Positions 57,481 to 64,000 of a stretch of 64,000 bases of DNA are shown piece by piece. The stretch is from contig CAUJGJ010000397.1 of the NCBI GenBank assembly GCA_963170055.1, positions 1,875,001 through 1,939,000 of the forward strand. The letters are read 5' to 3'. The translations under genes were made by a program, and so were the position numbers. The notes under the pieces were generated by a model. It did not search any database. It was given only the letters and a program-made list of their open reading frames with translations, and was not told the DNA's origin. Position 1 is the first letter of the stretch. Each line of letters starts with the position of its first letter. This DNA is from Halisarca cf. caerulea. Its lineage: Eukaryota > Porifera > Demospongiae > Chondrillida > Halisarcidae.

Positions 57481-59079
57481 TTTGGCATTTCTTTCAGCAT
57501 TAAGAATGATTTGATTGAGGATAGGAGTCAAAGCATACTTCTCTGACACAGGATTTTCTTCATCACCAATTTGAAACTGCTTTAACAGTAGTGAAAGTTG
57601 TTCATTACGTTGTGCTAGTTTCTCAATGTTATCCAAAACTTTAAAGTAGTCTGTGATTCTGGTCTATGCATCATCTGAAATGGCCTTTTCCAGCTTTCTT
57701 TTCATCCTGGCACTTCTTGACCAGACAAATGAAGAAATCTTACTAATCACCCCCCCCCCCCTTCACCACTATGAGGAAGGGCTTGGGTAAAATCCTGATT
57801 GTGAGTGTTGTCCAAGCTAGGAGAGGAGACTTGGACTTCTAATGATGATCCCAGATTGACTTCTAGTGATGATTCCAGATAGGGAGACACAATATTTGAG
57901 GTTCCACTTGATGTTTCAGTTGACTGAGTGGTTGCAGTCGAGGTTCCAGTTGAGGTTCCAGATGTTGTAAGCAAGCTTCCAGGCAGAATTTCTGTTTGGA
58001 GATTGCTGGCAGTCTTATTTGCAAACAGGAAATTACTGATGGGTGACTGTTGCATGGGCGCAGCATGCTAATCTGATTCAGTGTAGCATTTCTTGACGTG
58101 TTTAGTCCAATTGGAAATCAAGAATGGAGCACATATGTCAGATCTGTCTTTCTGCTGTAAGGAAATATTAGTTTTGCACATTGAACATCTGATTGTTACT
58201 TTGAATGATCCATGGTTGCTTGCAGACCGGGTTACTGATAATGAGTATTGTGAGTTCTCCTGAAGATTCCTCAGCCTTCTATCAGTCTGTTGGCTGATCC
58301 ATTTCTGTACTCCTCCTGATTTGTTGAGCTATACTGCTAATGCTTAACGTGCTTTCTTCACTAACATTAGCATGAGTCATGGATGATGAAGCCATTGCAG
58401 TTGCATTGGAAGCCTTTTTAGCTTGTATGGTACCATGGGTGGTAATTGATGGCTGCTTTCTTTTCCTAGAGGCTGACAATGGTGCAAGTGTTAATGATGA
58501 TCTTGTGGTTTGACCCTTGTGTAACATTTTACTTCACGAACGAAATTACGTATCTGTACTCTGGGTCCTTGTGGGAATTCAAAAGGTAAGTCTGATTCAG
58601 AAGTGGTTGGGCAGCTGCAATATTCAGAATTGCCAGAAAATCGCTTTGAGATATAGTTTTCAATGAAGCAATGGAGTTTCCTGGATTGTCACTGATATCC
58701 ATGGTATATAGAAATCACCTCAGGAACATCAAAGCCTGCTGCAACGAAGCACTTCACAATGTAGTCAGGTAGTCGTTCTCTCATCAATGACTGTATATCA
58801 AATGATTCCTTTTTATTATCATGAGTACCCTCAAGGGTTGGCCAAGTTTGGGACTCATTATGGGTTGATCTCGAGGTTGATTGCATCTTTGTCACACACT
58901 CAGTTACACTATAATAAAAGAATAATAGTTCAATTAATTATCATAACAATAATATATGTATTTAATGGTGTGAAGATCATTTGCAAGACCCAAGCTATGC
59001 ATGTATTATTCTAATCTTATTAGTTTTGTCAATTCACAAATAAAACTGTTTATATTTACCTTTGTTGACTCTGAGCCAT
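57460..59079 (-). pseudogene. Ser/Thr-rich zinc-finger protein, decayed
   Basis: The first exon, 59060-59079, is just 20 nt (MAQSQQ); a 151-nt intron (58909-59059) joins in phase to SVTECVTKMQSTSRSTHNES. The sequence continues through MRERLPDYIVKCFVAAGFDV, then, with frameshifts near 58705, 58530 and 58280, through a basic Ser-rich part to TIRCSMCKTNISLQQ...NWTKHVKKC, a C2HC zinc finger. An in-frame TAG (before HAAPMQQSP) precedes a Ser/Thr-rich stretch. The C-terminus has another TAG just before TRITDYF, where Gln would make a PIP-box-like QxxIxxYF, then a coiled-coil-like tail ending NAKQVIRV inside the E-type hairpin. Function unknown; probably transposon-related. Confidence 0.5.
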
Positions 59080-59837
59080 CTTGAAATCAAACTGCATATA
59101 GCATGTATACAAGATTATGAATCACGAACTGTATGATAGAAACAGTATATATTTATAGGTTATTGAGTGATGCCTTTGTACAAAATGCAATGTATAATAT
59201 ATGTATAATATTAGCCTGCATAACTTAAAGTTAAATCAATTGGCCCTAGCTCGGCCCTAGCTGTTATCATGCATGGATACTCCATGCAAATGTTATATGT
59301 GCATATCATAGTGTATCATGCCATGCACAATAGTCATGCGAGTACTGTTGTGAACTCGGTCGTGCAGCAAGTTGGACAATAGACTGAGCCATAGACACTC
59401 TAAAGTCTATGATATGGTTGCACTTACCCTTGGAAGAATCCTTGGCTGTGGAGCCCGAATCTCAGGCAGCAAACGGTAGAGCCCGAGGGTTTCAACTTGA
59501 ACACTCCAAGAGACAAGGCTGAAGCCAAAATCCGGCAACTATCAAATTTTATCAAACATGCACTCGAACGAACGAGCAGGAAATCCAGACAGCTATATAA
59601 CGGTGCGAGGTCTATCGACTGTTACACGAAATAGCGTGCAGCTGCAGCGACGAAGGAGAGAGCATTTACAGCTGGTTCAGTTCTATAACACACAAATGTT
59701 GATCGAGGTGGTGCAAAGCGGCAAATGATGACAAGCAATATCAATTTTTATTGCAGCAAAAAATACATCAACAACACTATATTGTATAACCTCACTGGGT
59801 AAGTTTACGCTAGTATACTAATGCAGTGCTGAGCTTT
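59080..59837. other. Upstream of the zinc-finger gene; no other gene seen
   Basis: May hold the promoter; no motif stands out. Confidence 0.4.
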
Positions 59838-60085
59838 CAAGATTTCACGAGATTTCAAGATTTCACAAAAGATCTCAAGATTTCGTAAGGGATTTCAAGA
59901 TTTTGCAAGTGATTTCAAGATTTCAAGATTTCATTAGAGATTTCGTCGAAGATTCCATTCAAAAAAGAGAGATTTCAGATTTCTGGATTTCAAATTTCAG
60001 TGTGGGATTTCAAGATTTCATCTAAGATTTCTAGAGATTTCAGGATTTCATTAAAGATTTCAGACAAACTGTACGAGATTTCACT
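59838..60085. repeat. Degenerate GATTTCAAGATTTCA tandem repeat
   Basis: Many imperfect copies of AGATTTCA spaced 8-20 bp. Not a CRISPR: spacing is irregular and the unit drifts. Confidence 0.85.
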
Positions 60086-60167
60086 GCGTTACGGACCCCT
60101 CGGCAAACACACATACACAAGATTACACACATGTACATGAACATATCCACAAAAACACATTAAGAAG

Positions 60168-60640
60168 CTATTTTATTAAAAACCTGCTCATACTAAATGT
60201 CGCTAAAACACTTTTACATGCGTGTTCAAGCACTCCATAATGGTTAACTAAAGACAAAAGGCTTTCCACAGTCATCTTACCTGTTTCCAAAGCTTTATTT
60301 AGCCTTTTCTTCATTTCCATGGACTTCCGCGGTAGTGTAGGGTACAATTTCTTAATAAAATCATCCATCCAAGAACATTTCCATGTCCTAAATGCTTTGT
60401 CAAAGTTCTCTTCCTTGTTAGATGAGGCAGCTTAACAGCTTTGTTAGTTTTCAAGTCCTTCCACAACTTCTTAAACGAAAACAACAACTTTAAACCAGTC
60501 GCTCTACCTCTAAAACTTAAAGGCCCACAGAAATTTTCAGAGCAAGTTGCAACAATCTTCGTGATTAACTCTAAATCCAAACCTTTAGGTCTTAAAGATT
60601 CTTCGTTGACGAAAACGGAAGCAAAGACACAAAATCCACT
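60168..60640 (-). pseudogene. Unrecognised minus-strand coding remnant
   Basis: Reads EESLRPKGLDLELITKIV, GPLSFRGRATGLKLLF, and after a one-base shift near 60375 WMDDFIKKLYPTLPRK and VESLLSLVNHYGVLEHACK. It has a protein-like composition (mixed, basic, helical) across both frames, but I do not recognise a family. The upstream side is bounded by (TA)n at 60689-60735; the 5' end is not seen. Confidence 0.4.
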
Positions 60641-60686
60641 GAATAATACCAGTGACTTCGACTACTGCCTAAATGTCCGCCATGTT

Positions 60687-60688
<2 letters not shown>

Positions 60689-60735
<47 letters not shown>
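60689..60735. repeat. (TA)n microsatellite
   Basis: Pure TA tract. A (CA)n tract follows at about 60880-60897. Confidence 0.95.
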
Positions 60736-60739
<4 letters not shown>

Positions 60740-62468
60740 ATCGTTCCGGACGTTCCGGACAATTCCAGTGAAAGTAAAAATAATATAGGAACAGCTAAGA
60801 CAACAGGGATTATACAAATTAATACATAAGTTTGCTTCCAGTGTATTGAATGATGATGTGAGAGAAAATAGGCATTCAACACACACACACACACACATTC
60901 TAGTTTTCTACACCATCATTTCCACAAGTTAAAGGGAAACTGACACCAAAACAAGTATGTTCAAAATTTGTCTTGGGTTTATTCTAGCCTAAAGAGTCAG
61001 AAAACCCTGTGACGTCAAATACCACAATTGCATGGTAACATCCTACCATTCATGAAGTACCTACGTATGGTGCTCACTGTAGAATTCAACCAAAACTATG
61101 CTGAATCTGACTGAGAGCAGCAGTGGTGGATTTCATACAGTAGAACTTTCGGTTAGCTCTAGTATTTGAAGCAAATGAAAAAATTATACTTTGTCTAACA
61201 CCACTTACAAGTGGCCTCTGATCGTCTCCTGTGTACTTCCCTGTTTAACTACCCAAAAGGAATTCTTTAAGATATTTGTATGTCGCCAAATAGTTGAAGT
61301 AGCTATTCCTATGATACTTTTATTCCTTTTGTTGTGTAACCAGTGAACAACATCCAGGAAGAAAACTGCCACTAAATATAAGGTAAACAGTAATTACGGT
61401 CAACATAGATTTGTCACTTTTTGTGGAAATGTCACAGATTTCCACAATAGTTCTAAAGGCAATTTGTACCACTTCTTTTCTGATTTAGTGGAACACAACA
61501 ATTTTAAGAACTGAGCTTTCGTATCTTATGCAACGTATATAAAAAGTAGGACAGTACAAGCAGGCATAATTGCTTTCTATAAGGCTTGAGCGAGTGCTCC
61601 AAGTATACTATCTGCATTACTGGACAGTCTGGTCTATAAGCTGTGCAATGAGCATTAAACGGGAGGCAGCAGTATGACTATGCATTGAACTAGGTGATGT
61701 GGACTCAAAACCTACTTTGACCATACCTACCAAAGCTTTGGGCAGTACTGTCACCAAAAAGACTGCTTGAAGCGATGTACATATGTCTAATCAATAATGC
61801 AAAAATCCTCCTTGTGAAAATGTTTAAATATTATTGTGTTTATGATCACAAAGATTCAGAACAGTACTTTAAGGTTGATTTCTGGCACAAACACAAGGTA
61901 CGCTCAAATCGCTTCTTTTAATGTGTGTCATACATTAATTAATGCGCTGTTTGTCACTAAAGCAAGAAAAATTGTATTCACACCAATCTCTATGGTTAAA
62001 AATTGCTTCCAAGTGGAGTATATACCCGTATCCCTTTCATCAAACAACCAGCAAAATGCTACCAATGATGTATTCTGATGTCACAACTGCAATAAAACTT
62101 GGTGCTCCAGAGGCAGAAGTTTGAGGTCGCTGCCTAACTTATAGGATGATCATAATCAAGTTAAATTACTTGCTCTAAGCTTCTTGAAGTATATTCCATT
62201 GTTTAGTAATGTTAAAAGCAAATCAAAGATTTTGATGTCAGTCTTTAAACAATTGGTGTAAAATATTGGGAGATTGGAATATTATAGTCTGTGTTAAACT
62301 TATAAATTATGGCATACTCTGTGTCATTGCAATTGTAGGACTGAGAGAAAGGAGTATTACTCCAAGAGTTGGCTTGATCTGAGCCATCAAAGTATCTCAC
62401 TATAATAATAGATGATATGTGGAGGCAACACCCCCTAGGGGGTCATAGGGGTCGATGGTGAATGATGC
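60736..62468. other. No gene recognised
   Basis: AT-rich; overlapping short plus-strand frames at 61836-62124 have no recognisable domain. Confidence 0.4.
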
Positions 62469-64000
62469 ATGCACGTATGTATTGCGGGTATAGAAGATGG
62501 CGCATTCGCTCGCGGTAACGATCCACAGTTCACAGCACCAAACTCCTGGAAAACTGAAACCCTTTGCAAATATCTCCGAAAGCATGGTCTACCATTGGGA
62601 GGCAATATATCTGACTTAGTGATAAAAGTCGAAGATTTATGAAAACCAAAGAGTTGGAACACGAACTTGACGTGGTAGCAATTGAGCAGCTGGATGTAGA
62701 ATCGCAAAGCTTCAGCGAACTACTGTACTCTAACTGGGTGGATTCAAGCTTTCCACCTGTTACTGAAGAAGCCGTTGGAATGTATTTGAAGCGTCTAGGA
62801 GCATATACGAAGAATTACCGTACTGGCATTTGCCTTTATCAATGCAGCCATGTTTACGATGTCCAATGTTCTACAAAGGGCGGAGAGCAGTTTGTCAAAT
62901 GCAAGTGCAGGCCCACAATGCGGAAAAATCCACCTTTTTATAAGTGCTTTGTGATATTTGTCCCACATGACATTCGTTCTGCCAACTGTCAATGTCCAGC
63001 AGGAGAAACACAGAGCTGTGTTCATGTGTCGGCACTGCTACTAACTTTAGCTCAAGTTGCACAGGCATCTTGCACCAGCCTACCATGTGCATGGTCAAGA
63101 CCTAAAGTGATGGGCAGATCTACCATTACAAGAGACGTTAACTTTGAGTGGGCTTTAGTGGAGGGATACGTGGAGGAGCAATCTTTGCAACAACCAAGTT
63201 TGGATGTAGGCAATCTATTGAAGCCATGCGACAAAGCAGGAGTGGTGACAGGAGTTAGCATCTTCTTTGCACAAGAAGAGGACAGGAAGAGAGCAGGACA
63301 GACACAGCCCTTACAGCAACCACAAAGACATCTTCTCATAGACACCCTGGACAGACTCAGATCAACCACAGAAGGACATGACCTCATGAAGGCCTTGGAA
63401 GTAACATCAGAAGAACTTAGCTTGCTTCAAACCATGACATTAAATTTTGAGACACAACCCTCTTTGGATGGATGCCAGACAGTGGAGAGTGACAACCAGC
63501 AACTTTGGGCGAGTTTGCAATTGGACGAAAGCAGCAGGACTTTATCCACCATCACTCATCAAGCTGCTACTTGGGGATTATGGACACCCATCATTGGTGG
63601 CATTGCAGTGGGGTGTTGACAATGAGGACCCAGCTCTTTGGGCTTATGAACAGGCTACTGGTAGAACAGTGTTTCCATGTGGGTTTTGTCTGCCCTGAAC
63701 ATCCTATTCTTGGTGCTTTACCAGATGGAGTAGTGTTTGGGGAAGGTGGGGTGATGAGGGTCATTGAAATCAAGTGTCCCTCCATAGAGGATGCCATACA
63801 GCAGGACAACAAATTTCATCTGGAATGTAGCCACACCAACAAGTGCACACAACTGAAGAGGAGTCATGATTACTACTACCAAGGCATTGGACAGTTAGCC
63901 ATCACTCAAGCAGCATTTTGCGACTCTGTCACTTGGACTAATGGAGACTTTTATATTGAGAGAATTTACTTGGACATCAGTCTCTGGTCAGCTATGGTTG
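62469..64000 (+). pseudogene. SAP-SWIM-YqaJ exonuclease-type gene, cut by window end
   Basis: Starts at ATG 62469. A SAP-like DNA-binding helix pair is visible (TETLCKYLRKHGLPLGG, then SDLVIKV). A shift near 62636 leads to the long frame MKTKELEHELDVVAIEQ with a SWIM zinc finger, CQCPAGETQSCVHVSALL (CxC...CxH). A shift near 63450 enters MDARQWRVTTSNFGRVCNW and WGVDNEDPALWAYEQATG, and another near 63665 enters GALPDGVVFGEGG and RVIEIKCPS. The Asp and Glu-x-Lys of these fit the metal site of YqaJ/lambda-exonuclease-type nucleases. Such SAP-SWIM-YqaJ proteins are numerous in cnidarians and sponges and probably mobile. Three frameshifts in 1.5 kb point to a pseudogene or indel errors. The C-terminus is outside the window. 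Confidence 0.75.

Noticed and set aside
59838..60085. CRISPR-like repeated unit
   Set aside because: Unit is degenerate, spacing irregular and no cas genes; the genome is eukaryotic.

Overview
This window looks like a piece of a transposon-crowded animal genome. The signs are eukaryotic: split genes with GT-AG introns (one possible intron is only 40 nt), AT-rich spacers, long dinucleotide tracts, minisatellites and many terminal-inverted-repeat elements. The element families seen (OTU-bearing Helitrons, Cryptons, an integrase-like DDE transposon with a HECT ligase, a SAP-SWIM-YqaJ gene) recur in marine invertebrates. A sponge is my best guess, a cnidarian second; this is inference. Almost every coding region is mobile DNA or a degraded copy.

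Layout. 1-4700: GT/CA-rich simple sequence and a GTGTC-type minisatellite. 4710-6600: a Crypton-type tyrosine recombinase gene between two GC-cored hairpins. 6943-12063: a transposase-like gene with OTU protease and Cys-rich (CXC-like) segments, interrupted at 8223-11190 by a complete DDE transposon whose 3-bp target duplication is visible. 12693-31559: a P-loop ATPase-like gene on the minus strand. Its penultimate visible intron holds a 15.7-kb transposon (A, 13093-28835), which is itself split by a 12-kb transposon (B, 15446-27404). B carries a DDE integrase gene and a HECT ubiquitin-ligase gene facing each other, and has been invaded by a second Crypton, two copies of a short hairpin-ended repeat (family E) and a MITE.

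33300-35600: repeats and a small Gly/Arg-rich protein gene. 35603-42249: Helitron 1 (Rep, PIF1-like helicase, OTU), with frameshifts. 42244-47700: several MITEs, a third E copy and a second, inverted copy of the minisatellite unit. 48192-55468: Helitron 2, interrupted by a non-autonomous element (C2). Upstream of its Rep-helicase it has a predicted polypeptide carrying two 2A-type ribosome-skipping motifs 126 codons apart. 57460-59079: a decayed Ser/Thr-rich zinc-finger gene. 60168-60640: an unrecognised minus-strand ORF. 62469-64000: a SAP-SWIM-YqaJ gene cut by the window edge.

Insertions can be ordered because removing an element plus one target copy often restores a reading frame: the DDE element in the OTU gene, B in A, and C2 in Helitron 2. 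Many genes carry single-base frameshifts or in-frame stops. At least two stops look like CGA-to-TGA changes, as expected from decay of methylated CpG. Indel errors in the assembly cannot be excluded from sequence alone. The most unusual points are the twin 2A motifs in a Helitron, the nested insertion in the ATPase gene, the transposon-borne HECT ligase, the shared CTTCGC hairpins next to both Cryptons, and a perfect 27-bp inverted duplication inside a coding region.
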